This document shows, one piece after another, positions 27,701 through 38,072 of a stretch of DNA of 64,000 nt. The stretch's first letter is position 1. Each line of letters begins with the position of its first letter. The notes beneath the pieces are model-generated. The model saw only the letters and a list, made by a program, of their open reading frames with translations. It did not search any database and was not told where the DNA came from. Origin of the DNA: Apostichopus parvimensis. Taxonomy: Eukaryota > Echinodermata > Holothuroidea > Aspidochirotida > Stichopodidae. The stretch is taken from positions 256,412 through 320,411 of the forward strand of contig KN882207.1 in the NCBI GenBank assembly GCA_000934455.1. The letters are read 5' to 3'. The position numbers were made by a program, and so were the translations under genes.

Positions 27701-30700
27701 ACATTTGTGCACTGTCTTTGTGAGTTCAAACATAGAATATTACATTTGTGCACTGTCTGGGTACAGTTTGTGAGTTTTCAAACATAGAATATTACATTTG
27801 TGCACTGTCTGAGTACAGTTTGTGAGTTTTCAAACATAGAGTATTACATTTGTGCACTGTCTGGGTACAGTTTGTAAGTTTTCAAACATAGAATATTACA
27901 TTTGTGCACTGTCTGGGTACAGTTTGTGAGTTTTCAAACATAGAATATTACATTTGTGCACTGTGTGGGTACAGTTTGTGAGTTTTCAAACATATCATAT
28001 TACATTTGTGCACTGTCTGGGTACAGTTCGTCATAACATCTCTCATAGCAATATTCAAACAACTGCCTGCCTGCTTTTGCCTGCTCTTCTATCTCAAAGC
28101 CAAAACAAAATCATGAATAATCTTTTCATCTTCAAAGTTTCAAGTTAACAATTTATGCAACAGTGCGTTGCATAAACAACAGATATTGGTTTTTAACCTA
28201 GCTAATGCTTTAGTTAGTTTCTAGGTTATGATTCCCATGAATGTGTACATCACCGAACCAGATATGGAGATGGATTATTAAAAGGTTATAGCAGTACCCC
28301 CCCCCCCTTCATCTTTTCCCTGTCCACCTTATCCTCCTTATCCTCCCTCTCCCTTATTTCAACCTCCTCTCTGATAATAGTTTACCTCAAGAATTGCACT
28401 CATCTTGTGAAACAGATGGCAATGACATGGTGGAAGCACTGTATCAAGTAAATGTATTTTTGATTTCATCATGTGTTTCTTCTCTTCTTGTTCTTCCTAC
28501 AGCTTCTTCTGCTGTATGCAATTCTACTCTGTGCTTTAGTTCTACCTCTACCGATCATCAGGTTTTCTTTCAGGAAAGGATCTGATGGTAAATTATGTTG
28601 AACTTTCTTTGTAGACTCCAAGATTTACGATGATATTTTGTAAGATACATCAGAAGATGCACAAAACATGTCTTTGTACTTAAGAACAATCACCACCTGG
28701 CTATTGTAATATGGTGAATATCACCTGTAGGTTGGTAGAGATGATACTATCGTTGGGAAAATTATTTGGTAGGCTATATCAGAAGCCTAGCTTTAAGAAT
28801 CTCCACGCAAATAAATGATTAAAAAGTTTTGTTGATTTCAAGATGATTTATTCTCTCTGTCTCTGAATTAGTTAATTTCCAATTTTTTTTTTTTTTTTAA
28901 CATCCACACCTTAAGACTCAAAATGCAGAGTTGCAGTAGTGGTCACAACAAACCTTCCCTATCGTGAGAAAGTGTGTAACCTTTCAGATGAGAACGTGAA
29001 TACTATACTAGTGTAAATCTACAGCTTAAGCAGATGCACCTAGCTGCAACTCAGTTTAAATGTCTGGGATGAAGTTTTTATCATCATCATGAACTTAAAA
29101 GTCACTTTTAGGCTAATTTCCATCTGAATGCACCATTTCTGCCAAGAGGAAGGACTTCATTGGTTTTCACAAAAGGATGTTCCTGAAATCCATTGCTCTT
29201 CACTTGGATGCATATCAGTGGTATAATTTTAGTATCAGTAGTGTATGGGTTAAGTATCAATGGTGTATCAGTGGTGTATAGTTTTAGAATCAGTGGTGTA
29301 TAGTTTAAGTATCAGTTGTGTATAGTATTATTATAAGTGGTGTATCAGTGGTGTACGGTTTTAGTATAAGTGGTGTATCAGTGGTGTATAGTTTTAGTAT
29401 AGGTGGTGTATCATTGTTGTGTGGTTTTAGTATCAGTGGTGTATAGTGTTAGTATCAGTGGTGTATAGTTTTAGTATCAGTGGTGTACGGTTTTAGTATC
29501 AGTGGTGTATAGTGTTAGTATCAGTGGTGTATAGTGTTAGTATCAGTGGTGTATAGTGATAGTATCAGTGGTGTATAGTGATGGTATCAGTGGTGTATAG
29601 TGATAGTATCAGTGGTGTATTAGTGGTGTATAGTGTTAGTATCAGTGGTGTATAATGTTAGTATCAGTGGTGTATCGGTGGTGTATAGTTTTAGTATTGC
29701 AATAGAACCATCTGTTTCAATGAAGTAGAGCAGCCCTACACATGATAAATATTAGAATGACAACATTTCTAAATATGTCCTGAATCTTTTTATGGTATCT
29801 AGCATTTGGTCAAATATTGCTTATTTTAGTTTTATCTGTAATTTCATTATCAGTGTTTCGATATGCAGAAGATTATAAACAAACATTCAATATGATATGA
29901 TGTTTCTTTTCAGTGCTACAGTGTAACTGCATTCTCCGAGGCCTAATTCTTCTAGCACACACGGATGTATGTTACTATACAATGCTACTAGTGTCTCTTT
30001 ATCCACTCATAGGTGAGTTACTTATCGCATATTATCTCTGTAGAGCTATAGAAAAGCAATGTTTTTAGACGAGCACGGCAAGTTGACAAGAATTGCCTTC
30101 CTCACCTCCAGCAAGGAAACCCTGAAAATCTGGTTCTCAAATCCTACATCCACCGTTACCACTATTGAGGAAAGTTGTGAGCTCTGACTAACTATGTTTT
30201 ACTGTCTATGTAACTATGGAGGGACAAATATAACCAAAAGCATGTTTTGTATAAATTTATAGAAATTAAGATATTATAGCAGAGTGTAGGTTAAACTTTT
30301 GTAATGATTTATTAATCATAGCTTATAATTGAGGAATCTGCCTTAATATCCTGTCAGTACCTGCCATTCTGAAATTGTTTTCCCAAAACTAATTGCTTTA
30401 CCTTTCAGGACCTTGGTGTGTTGGAGAACTTATAGGTGGCTACTATGGAGTATCTACCATGCATGGTATCTATGTCAATGGTTCATTCGTTGGGGAGGTT
30501 TTCTCATATGCTGTTGTTCTTCTAGATGTAAGTATAAAACATGTGTATCCCCCCACCCTTCCACCCCCCCCCAAAAAAAAATGTGGCAATGCCTAAGTAC
30601 AAAAACATAAATTAAATTATATTTATGAAGTAATTATAGAAAATCAGATTAGTTCTAGTATTTGTTTGAACCTTACTTGTTAAATGTTTTGTATTACTGT

Positions 30701-32092
30701 CTGTCTGCATATCTATATCGCTGTATAAAGGGTCGCCTTTGAAGGTGATCCTGTTAGGATGGAAACGTCAGGTCCCTCTTAACTTATACATTCACAGACA
30801 CAGGCATTTTGCAGTACTTAGATACTGTAGTTTGTTTAACAGTTTTTCTCTTTCCTATCTATGTCATTCTATGTTAATGCAAAGTCACATATCATTTATA
30901 TCAGTAATAACCAGTCTGGTAATGAGCCATGACTTTGGTTATGTACCACATTTTCAAAAATGACTTGATAAAACAATCTTTGAAGCTTACAGCAAGTGCA
31001 GAGGCCCAAGCCAGAAGAATTACTAGTAAAGGCTGGATTCCAACCTTAGGTGCCTTGACTTATTAGAAATATGAAAGAACCCTTTGACAATTGTCACTAT
31101 AAAACTTAGGCTAGGTTCTAATGGTTTGTGTGTGTTTCAGTGTTGTAACTAGTTCTATTAAAGCTTATTGGTTTGTGTGTGAATCAGTGTTGTAACTAGT
31201 ACCCTACTGGTGAGTGTGTGTATCAGTGTTATAATTTGTTTTTCTTATTGTTCTGTGTGTGTAACAGGCACAGCCCAAGAAAGATAAACAGGCAACGAAA
31301 TTGAAATGAAAGTTCAAAATGAAGTTACAGAGAGAGAGTTAACTTTAATGATGATATTTATTTATGTGGTTAATATCAACAAGTTATTTTTTGTTTTCAA
31401 TATTGAAAATGCAAGCTGAAAGTAGTGATGTAACTTTATATATCTGGGTATGTTTTGCCTGCTATTGCAGCCCATTGGTTCCTTAACAAATATGGATAAA
31501 AAAAAATGTACAAAGTTCCTGATAGAAAGAGTCACTTCAACTTCCCAATTCAACCTCTCAGGAATATCAAAGAAATTACCTTGCATTGGCATAGTGTGTC
31601 CTTAAAAGTGAATGACTCATTAATACCAGTCTCTTTTGTGAGTCCGCCATATTTTCTTTAATTCAACCATTAATCGTCCCAGTTATCGATCGTTACTTTC
31701 ACTTTTAATTTCCACCTGTGTTTTCCCAGATGGTGCTTCTTCACTTGCCTCTTACAGTCTTCTTCGTCATCAAGTTAGGTCTACGGGAGAGGCCAACACC
31801 TCAAAATGGCTGTGTCAGTTCCAAGCGTGAGCATCAAAAGTCTGAAAACGCTAAAATGTTAACCTTCACATCTTTCTTGCATTGTCTAGCATATCTTTCA
31901 TTAACCCTTCCTCTTATTTGGATGTTTTATGTTTTAAAGCATGTGTGGTATGCTTACGGTCCAATGGCTTTCTTTATATCTCCTAAGAGTTTATGGTCTG
32001 ACCTTCTTTTACTGTATGCTATCTATAAAGTCCATTTACCAAGCCAGCCTGAGGTGATTGCCAATGGTAGCCATAGTAACCATGCCAGTTGA
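12710..32092 (+). CDS. TMEM62: TMEM62 metallophosphoesterase-like membrane protein, 14 exons
   Basis: Coding exons: 12710-12881, 18757-18868, 19119-19256, 19650-19695, 20727-20877, 21992-22116, 22707-22829, 24526-24681, 25484-25643, 26908-27018, 28503-28587, 29914-30012, 30409-30527, 31730-32092. All borders are GT-AG and every phase fits. The product is about 652 residues (human about 643). Exon 1 gives a signal anchor ([20 protein letters not shown]). The calcineurin-like phosphoesterase fold follows with its metal-binding motifs in order: ISDIH, GDLTD, GNH plus D across the intron at 19256, FGHYPTS and [19 protein letters not shown] and [12 protein letters not shown] are family-diagnostic. 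A beta-rich linker precedes several membrane helices (for example [19 protein letters not shown] and [20 protein letters not shown]). Substrate and role are not established for the family. Oddity: in exon 1 the leader frame reaches TGA at 12857, while ENLWWFIH, which joins exon 2, is one base out of frame. Confidence 0.93.
13247..13452 (+). mobile_element. tRNA-headed SINE, copy 1, 5' end shortened
   Basis: It starts inside the B-box region (gtcccgagttcaagtctctcc) and continues through the body words attaatgtatgtcgtccagt and cagcttgcggctttgataag. It ends in a catac/cataca simple-repeat tail. The tRNA A-box part is missing. It is the same family as 21643-21881 and 37499-37735. Confidence 0.75.
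13721..13922 (-). CDS. Unrecognised exon-like block inside TMEM62 intron 1
   Basis: On the minus strand an acceptor (gtttgttccag) is followed by 202 open bases and a strong donor (gtaagg). The frame reads [20 protein letters not shown], then [20 protein letters not shown] and [14 protein letters not shown], which has the composition of a folded globular protein. The exon starts in phase 1 and ends in phase 2. No family was recognised. A minus-strand open frame at 12842-12585 could follow in phase through an acceptor ending in cagaag, but that frame is antisense to TMEM62 exon 1 and may be a chance opening. No earlier exon was found. Alternatives are a pseudogene fragment or chance. Confidence 0.45.
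15828..15990. repeat. Two-unit tandem duplication, about 80 bp
   Basis: The words gcaaccattcagtattgcca and gcaaccatccagtaaattgcc head two diverged units that share gtgcagt, aacat and aactcatgtaat. The 132-codon frame across it (15633-16031) is explained by this duplication and shows no family resemblance. Confidence 0.6.
19925..20398 (-). mobile_element. CR1/L2-like LINE, 3' end of reverse transcriptase ORF
   Basis: The minus-strand frame reads [20 protein letters not shown], then [18 protein letters not shown] and [14 protein letters not shown]. This is the C-terminal pattern of non-LTR retrotransposon polymerases of the jockey/CR1/L2 group (LQRVQNAAARL...LHWLPVKQRI). The usual WNSLP motif is present but in a different frame (about 20070-20095), and the frame returns for SQLKTFFF, so the copy carries at least two frame shifts. 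It is 5'-truncated, lies in TMEM62 intron 4 in antisense, and is a dead fragment. Confidence 0.8.
21643..21881 (+). mobile_element. tRNA-headed SINE, copy 2, nearly complete
   Basis: The 5' end gggagtgttagctcagtggt holds a clear A box, and cccgagttcgagtcactcc is the B box. The first bases gggagtg pair with cactcc at 21700-21710, so the tRNA acceptor stem is still visible. The body contains gtatgtcgtccagtcacaga and cagcttgcggctttgataag, and the tail is (catac)n. It lies in TMEM62 intron 5. This best copy defines the family in the window. Confidence 0.82.
22144..22570. repeat. Three-unit tandem repeat, about 150 bp
   Basis: Three diverged copies each start gatgttctattttgtagcta and contain ccctcacataatttgtt and actatttggt. 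The third is shortened by an internal deletion. The repeat sits in TMEM62 intron 6, directly after exon 6. Confidence 0.8.
22952..23318 (+). mobile_element. TTAA MITE, 367-bp family, copy 1
   Basis: It begins ttgaaggcattgaagact and ends agtcttcacaccctttaa. These ends are imperfect inverted repeats of one another. Copies 2 (46449) and 3 (59498) begin with TTAA, so the left TTGA here is a changed TTAA. The internal words caaaccgcatgcggccatct and gcagacagtaatgaaacgtg are shared. It has no coding capacity and lies in TMEM62 intron 7. Confidence 0.8.
23493..24129 (+). mobile_element. hAT-type MITE with exact 8-bp target duplication
   Basis: The 637-bp element begins caggcctcgacaaa and ends tttgtcgaggcctg, a perfect 14-bp terminal inverted repeat apart from flanking drift. 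It is flanked on both sides by gtagaagt (23485-23492 and 24130-24137). Inside each end lie inverted clusters of tcgccaactcgcc / ggcgagt words. An 8-bp duplication and CAG start are standard for the hAT superfamily. No transposase is encoded, so it was mobilised in trans. It lies in TMEM62 intron 7. Confidence 0.88.
26620..26907 (+). repeat. Tandem duplication carrying a partial copy of TMEM62 exon 10
   Basis: A 161-bp unit containing the end of intron 9 and the start of exon 10 is present twice. The upstream copy keeps the acceptor gatacag and the exon start gattcaaatggcaactcaca, then leaves the exon sequence after about 29 bases and meets a possible donor (cag/gtatta) at 26783. The result is a potential 36-base exon (26747-26782), in frame and without a stop. 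Confidence 0.82.
27105..28032. repeat. Minisatellite, about 52-bp unit, TMEM62 intron 10
   Basis: About 18 units of the form gtgcactgtctgggtacagt + ttgtgagttttcaaacatag + aatattacattt follow each other with few changes and a few shortened units. The high similarity between units suggests recent expansion. Open frames across it are by-products of the unit. Confidence 0.93.
29216..29697. repeat. Minisatellite, about 22-bp unit, TMEM62 intron 11
   Basis: The unit gttttagtatcagtggtgta with a two-base spacer repeats about 20 times, with shorter interposed tcagtggtgta units. It lies about 220 bp upstream of the acceptor of exon 12. Confidence 0.92.
30737..30795 (+). ncRNA. Hammerhead-like tail of a retroelement, copy B
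   Basis: The stretch tttgaaggtgatcctgttag continues into gatggaaacgtcaggt: a stem-forming gatcct/aggat pair is followed by GAAAC and GTC. This matches copy C at 53911 and is preceded and followed by similar sequence. It lies in TMEM62 intron 13. Confidence 0.45.
31118..31262. repeat. Short tandem repeat before last TMEM62 exon
   Basis: Three diverged copies of a unit with ggtttgtgtgtgtttcagtg and ttgtaactagt follow each other in intron 13. They contain several acceptor-like ttcag words but lie about 470 bp before the true exon 14. Confidence 0.6.
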
Positions 32093-35000
32093 GACTACTC
32101 TCTCTAGTATTTCACTGCGGTCTGCTAGAACAAAACCGTAATGTAGTTGTGTGGGAGGTATAGTTAACCATTTGTTCTTCAGGATAAGACATCATAATCG
32201 CCTTTTTTATGCTATTACCATGGTTACAGTTTTATAGTTGTACCATGTTCTAATGATTTTGCTGTAAATCTAATAGGTTGTCTCCATAGAAACATTTTAC
32301 ATTTTTAATTGAGTACTTGGTTGTGTTTTTTCACATTTGTCGACAATCAGGTTTCATTTCTCATTAATACATATATACCAGGGTAGAGGTTTAACTCAAG
32401 GTGCTACAGTTAACATTTGAAGATTACTTTACCGAACTAGTCAAGACATTTTATAGTAATGTAATTGTGAAAATAACCTCATTACTGTATTGCAAGTCAC
32501 ATCTTTTGCAGGCCCTTTGGCAAACTGATATAATATATGTTCTCTTTGATGGAGACTTGATCCATAACCCATCATAAAGATCAAAAGGTAGACACAGAAT
32601 TGGCGCTAAAAGTTTATCTGTTTAAGCGAAGTTTTAAAAGTAAAAATTTATTTTTACCAATTGCCTATAAATGTGACTTGAATGTTACAGGAGGTCAAGG
32701 GGATATGTTGTGTACTCATTGTGTACTAAGGGTTGTACTCAATATGGGATAGAGGTACATGGAGGGTGGCAAGAGTACCATTGATTTGTGATGTATTTCA
32801 TCTGTGTGCTGTAGGGAACTTAGACTTGTGGTATGTCGTGGAGTGACTTAGAGTGGTTATTTCTTATCAGTTTATGCTGAAGCTTAAGAAGCCTAATTGG
32901 ATGTTTGTAGAAAATAGCCAAGAGCAGTATTTAATAACATTTTGAAATTATTTAGGAGGCAGTTGAAAAATTGTGTTTATTAAGAGCAGGTAAAACTCGG
33001 CTCCGAGGGTACGTGCTTTAAGAAACAGTTCAAAAAAGGGGATAGAAAGGCATGTGAATCACTTTAATGTAAAGTCTGTTTAGTGATCTCCGCAGATTAT
33101 TCTAATGCAAGTAAAGTGTTAAGTAATTCTTTCTTTTACACCATCGTTGCATGTCACAAGAAGTATGTGCCTTGTTACTGGAAACCTACTAAGTAAAAAC
33201 CCTATTAATTGCCGTTCTTTCTAAACATATTACCTCAGCTCATGGTAAACGGATACACAGAATGCAGTGGAAGCTATATATCATAAGCGGAAATAACATC
33301 TAAGGCTGATTTGATACTTTATGATCAAAAGTGAAAGTGACAATAGATCATCAAGATCATTGTTGTAAAAAGTCACTGATCTGTACACAATTTTTTTTTT
33401 TTTAAATGAAGGGACCGACTCAATTAAGGTTGTAAAGTTTATTGCCCATGGTGATTTCATATGATGCTAGTTATTTCCGGGACTGGCAGCATTGTCCCCC
33501 GTTAAGATTCAACGTAACCCTATATAGAATTAACCTAATATGGACAAGCTTGACAATATCATGCTATAAATTTGAGATCTGTCATATTGCTCTCCAGGAT
33601 TGGTAAAGAAAATCATGTATACATTCCGTCATTGTGTGTAAAAAGGGATTTCTTTTTTTAGACAGTCTTTATGTCTTGTTAAATAATTGATATATTCATA
33701 TGTGTCTTCATATGTCGATAGTAATGTATGCAATGAATGTGGGAACAGGTGTGTAATCTTAGCTTCATTTCGGTCTTGATATGGATAATATGTGTGTCTA
33801 TGTAATATTAATCGTTTAAAGTTTTGGTTATGTCCATATTGTTACTCATTTTTCATTTTTTGTTTTTGGTGTGTTTTTGTTTTATCATTCTTGTCTTCAT
33901 TTATCTCCAGTTAATCTTGTTTACTAATCCTGATTGTTTAAACAAAATACACCAGCATGTGTGGTTCTTAAACATCACCTAATAATGTCATCATTTATAA
34001 TAACACTTCATGCAGCCTAACAGGCCAATACATTAGCTAAATAGTCAAATAACATTAGCCTACATTAGGTGCAAAATATTTCACCATTTTCGGCCTTAGA
34101 GTTTGGCAGGCCAGAAACACAACTTAATGGTTAGGATTCTATAGTCTGAGTATGAATACAATAATGCTGCTGTAACTATAGCTTTGATTTCAACTCATTA
34201 TCAGACAGCTTGAATCCTCAGATTGTATCAGTATTAAAGATAAATGGCAGTGTCTGAGTTTGCACAATTAAGAGTGATGAAATAAATAATAAATTTATAA
34301 TCAATCAATTACTCTAACAACATATTTATTAACCATTACTGATACTGGCAATGTAATATGAGATTTGTTACCATGGAAATGCCTAATGATTTGCATGGCA
34401 TTGTGGTCTGTCGAGATTCTGACAAAAGCATTGTGGGTATCCATTTGTTGTGATAGTAATGGAAAATAATCAGCTCTCGATAAATCTTTTGTGTAAAGGA
34501 ATAATAAAGTGACATGTAAGAAGAATCTTACTTGATGCTACCAGAATTCAGTAGGCTGCCTTCACTAACTATATGTCATCAGGAAGCACTATGAATAGTC
34601 ACCAAGACGATATCATAAATTTAATGAAAAATATCAATGTGTCACCATGCAGATTGTGAAAAAAGAAATATAATCATAAGGTTATAAATATCAAAGATAT
34701 TAATAAAAAATTCAAAGACATGCTTAAAAACCGTGTTACAATGGTTTGACAAGTTTTTGGTGATGTTAGCCTACATAAACAGCTGGTGTGTCACTATTCT
34801 ATCCCATTATCATCATATTGGCTTATTTATCAATCTTTTACATGAAAAATATTTTTGTATTATTGAAATTTACTTTTCATCTTCTACATCGAAGGGACAG
34901 TACCTAGCAAAGTATTGTGGGTGTTTATTTTCTTAAGGTTTACCATATTTTCGAGAACTGTAATTTAATTTGTATTAATCATACATATCCTCATATGATT

Positions 35001-36448
35001 TAGTGGAACTGTTGCCGAAACTAGTGCTTCTGATTTCTCCAAATACATGTCCATAGACTAAATACATGTTTACTATTATCATTTTATACCAAAGATGTTG
35101 ACATGGCAGGTTTTTGTTTTGTTTTTTGCTTCATTTTGATTTGATTTTAGTCATTTCTCTTTCACTTTCAAATTGTCAACGATCTAGGTTGTATTTTTCT
35201 TTTAAATTTTAATTCCCGTGCATGTTGTACTGGTTGTCATGAAGGTGGATTGGATATGATGAGCTGGAGGGTGGGGAATCAGTTGGCTTTTAGTGAGTAT
35301 ATATGCTGCACTCAGTGAAGGATGTGTAAGATTTATAATTCAGCTGGCACCTCATGTCAGAGTAATGAGTGATGGAGAGAGCTGAGTATAAAGGAGATGT
35401 CTGTGTAAGGATTTGTATGTGGAATGCTGGTTATACACAGTAATCAAATGTCTCTGTATTTACATATATTTCTCTCTCTCTCTCTCTGATACTGCTGCTG
35501 GGCATTTCTGCCATTTGTTTCTAGTTTCTGATAAAAACCGTTTTGTTCTCAGTCTGTTTCTGTATTCTGGTGTAAATGATTATGTGGAAGGATTGACTTC
35601 TCTATGCTAAAATGCAATGTGATTACAATATGGCGGCCACAAAGGACAATGACAGTTTGATGTGAGTTATACTTACATGTTGTAACTATCTTACTAGTTG
35701 GATCTAGGCCTATTCTCTTTTTAAAACATTTTGTCCATTTTAATTGGACAAGGAGTAATTCTGTCTTCATGTGTCTATGCATTTTCATATATTCTGACTT
35801 GTCTTTTGATAGTAATGGTTGATAAAGTATAAACTGGGTGAGTCAATCTGGATGCACAAAACCTGTTATTGATGTTTATTTTTACTCATATGATGACAGA
35901 GAAAAGCTTTGGATAATTGGATTTAAGTGATCTGGTAATATCAAAGTATTCACTTGTGGTATCATGCTATATGTAAGTGTTCTCTGAAAATAAACTTTTT
36001 TGATATTAATATTGAAAGATAGCTCAAAATGATTTAACTTTGATGGTTGAAGTCTAAATATTGTTAATGTTTCTTATAACTCTGTGGGTAACTTTTGTAA
36101 CTGTACTGTTCCTAAAATACTTGAGAGGGTAACAAAGAATTTGGACCATTACAACAGAACAAGAATATACTCATTTCAATCACATTGCATTGCATTATTT
36201 CATGTTGTTACTTGTTGATGTATTTGCCTTCTAATTCTCTTCATTAATGTTAAATTACACAACAGCACAGAATGACTGAAACATATTTCATCTGCACATT
36301 TGACCAAAAAGTAGATTTTAGACAAAACAGAGGACTAGCTCTGGTATTAAAGGCCTTGTTTTTTTCTAACCTTCAACTCTTCATTATTCCCCTCTCACGA
36401 TCCAGCTGATTAACGCTCGCTGTGACAATCCTTGTATTTGTCCATAAT

Positions 36449-36841
36449 AGTCAACAGAGTTGTTTGTCCGCTATTTCCTTGTAATTATCCCCTCCCTCAT
36501 TCCTTTCACCATGGTTAGTGGTTAGTCATCACCACAGCGAAGCTTCAGTGTATCCCCCAAGTAAACCCCACAGTGTTCACCTCCACCTTCATCTATAGAC
36601 AACATGTACATAGTAAAGCTATGTTACTACCTTTGACAAGTAGTCAACAGCCTACAAAGAGTAGTTTGTCTGCTATTTCCTTGTAATTATCCGTCCCTCA
36701 TTCCTTTCACCAAGGTTAGTGGTTAGTCATAACCACTGCAAGGCTTCAGAGTAGCCCCTGAGTACACCCCACAGTGTTAACCTCAACCTTCATCTATAGA
36801 CAACATGTACATAGTAAAGCTATGTTACTACCTTTGACAAG
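36449..36841. repeat. Two-unit tandem duplication, about 195 bp
   Basis: Both units contain gtttgtc, gctatttccttgtaattatc, ggttagtggttagtca and end in catgtacatagtaaagctat before tacctttgacaagta. The copies differ at roughly one base in fifteen, so the duplication is old. Confidence 0.85.
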
Positions 36842-37498
36842 TATTGAAATAGTCTCAATAATTTCACTTCTTTTAAAATGAAGTCCCTTAAAATTCCTAC
36901 GTATTTGTCAAAACTTACATTGCACAATATAATGCTCAACACTGTGCAGGCCTACCTGCCCTCTATCTTACTCGAAAAACCAAAATCCTTTCCAGAAACC
37001 CAGAAGAAGAAGTAACCCAGGAAGAGAAGAATAACACCCAACAGCTATTATGAACGATTTGGTCGAAGGGCAACTGATGAAAATTTACCTTTCTACTTTA
37101 ACTATTGGTTTTAACACAAGCCACATCAGCTGATGTGAAGGAAAGTTCATACTGAGGTCAACTTGGTTAGGAAGCTGTGTATGAGAAGACATTAACAATA
37201 GGATTCATCATAAAAAATGTCAATTGAGTATTAAATTAAATAAATAAATTTAGTAAATTAATTGAAAACTTGGCATCCAGAATGAAGTCATAATCATCCT
37301 TCAATGTTCTTTTCAGTGTGTAACGATGTTATACATAGATGCCTAAGCACTACATCCTCATCCTAACAGCAATGAGAAATAAACATACTGATCACATGAC
37401 AATAATGGAGCCCAGATATCAATCCCCCATCATGCACTTGGAGTTACTACACCTAGCTCTGGCTGTGTTTCATGTGAGCTATAATTCACCACACATCA

Positions 37499-37735
37499 AT
37501 GTATGTATGTATGAATGTATTTTAGATCCTCCTGCAAGCAGGAACTTGCGAAGAAGCCTCATTGGCTTATCAAAGGCGCAAGCTGACCGAAGTCAGTCTC
37601 CTACATTCATATTTAATGTCCATGATTATGAATTGTCAAATGTCAACAACTCTGTAACTGGACGACATACATTAATCTTGGAGTGACTCGAACTGTGGAC
37701 CTTATGATTGGAAGGCACGGGCGTTGTACCAGACA
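37499..37735 (-). mobile_element. tRNA-headed SINE, copy 3
   Basis: Reverse orientation copy of the 21643 family. On the minus strand it shows acagttcgagtcactccaag (B box), then gtatgtcgtccagttacaga, then the gctttgataagcca-like body and a catac tail. The A-box region is diverged. Confidence 0.75.
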
Positions 37736-37923
37736 GACTTGTTTCAAAATAGTCTATTTGATCCTTCAGTCACAAACAGTTAAAAACCACCAGATGCAAA
37801 CATGGGTCAGAGGCACCCACCAGGAATGGAATGGAAATACTGCAACTGTCTCACAGAGAGGAGGCACTAGCATCTTTGACATCTGCTGGGTTACCTCTCT
37901 TCTCCTGATACTATCAAGCATGC

Positions 37924-38040
37924 ATATGCACATCCATAACAGAGCCGATCATCTGCGCACCTCTCTTGGAACCGACTATCCCTGCGATTCTCTGGCTGTC
38001 GTATTTGGAGTACAAAACACGACAAGTCACATCACTAGCC
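37924..38040 (-). pseudogene. Duplicated piece of UTP25 terminal exon
   Basis: Read on the minus strand this matches the UTP25 last exon from [19 protein letters not shown] to [12 protein letters not shown], then diverges (MDVHMHA and a stop). It lies downstream of the gene's true stop (38073-38075), so it would form part of the 3' untranslated region. The period relative to the intact exon, once the gap overlap is discounted, is about 173 bp. Confidence 0.8.
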
Positions 38041-38072
38041 TCATCCACATGAAATATTTTACGTCTGCCAGG

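Larger units (their letters stand above)
32093..38072. other. Convergent 3' region between TMEM62 and UTP25
   Basis: The TMEM62 3' untranslated region should begin here, but its end cannot be fixed among several AATAAA-like words (for example near 34265 and 34500). The rest holds a 195-bp tandem duplication (36449-36841), a SINE copy (37499-37735) and a duplicated piece of the UTP25 terminal exon (37924-38040). No other coding sequence was recognised. Confidence 0.6.

Noticed and set aside
27105-28032. Regular repeats that might suggest a CRISPR array
   Set aside because: Units are contiguous and nearly identical with no unique spacers, in an intron of an animal gene; this is a minisatellite.
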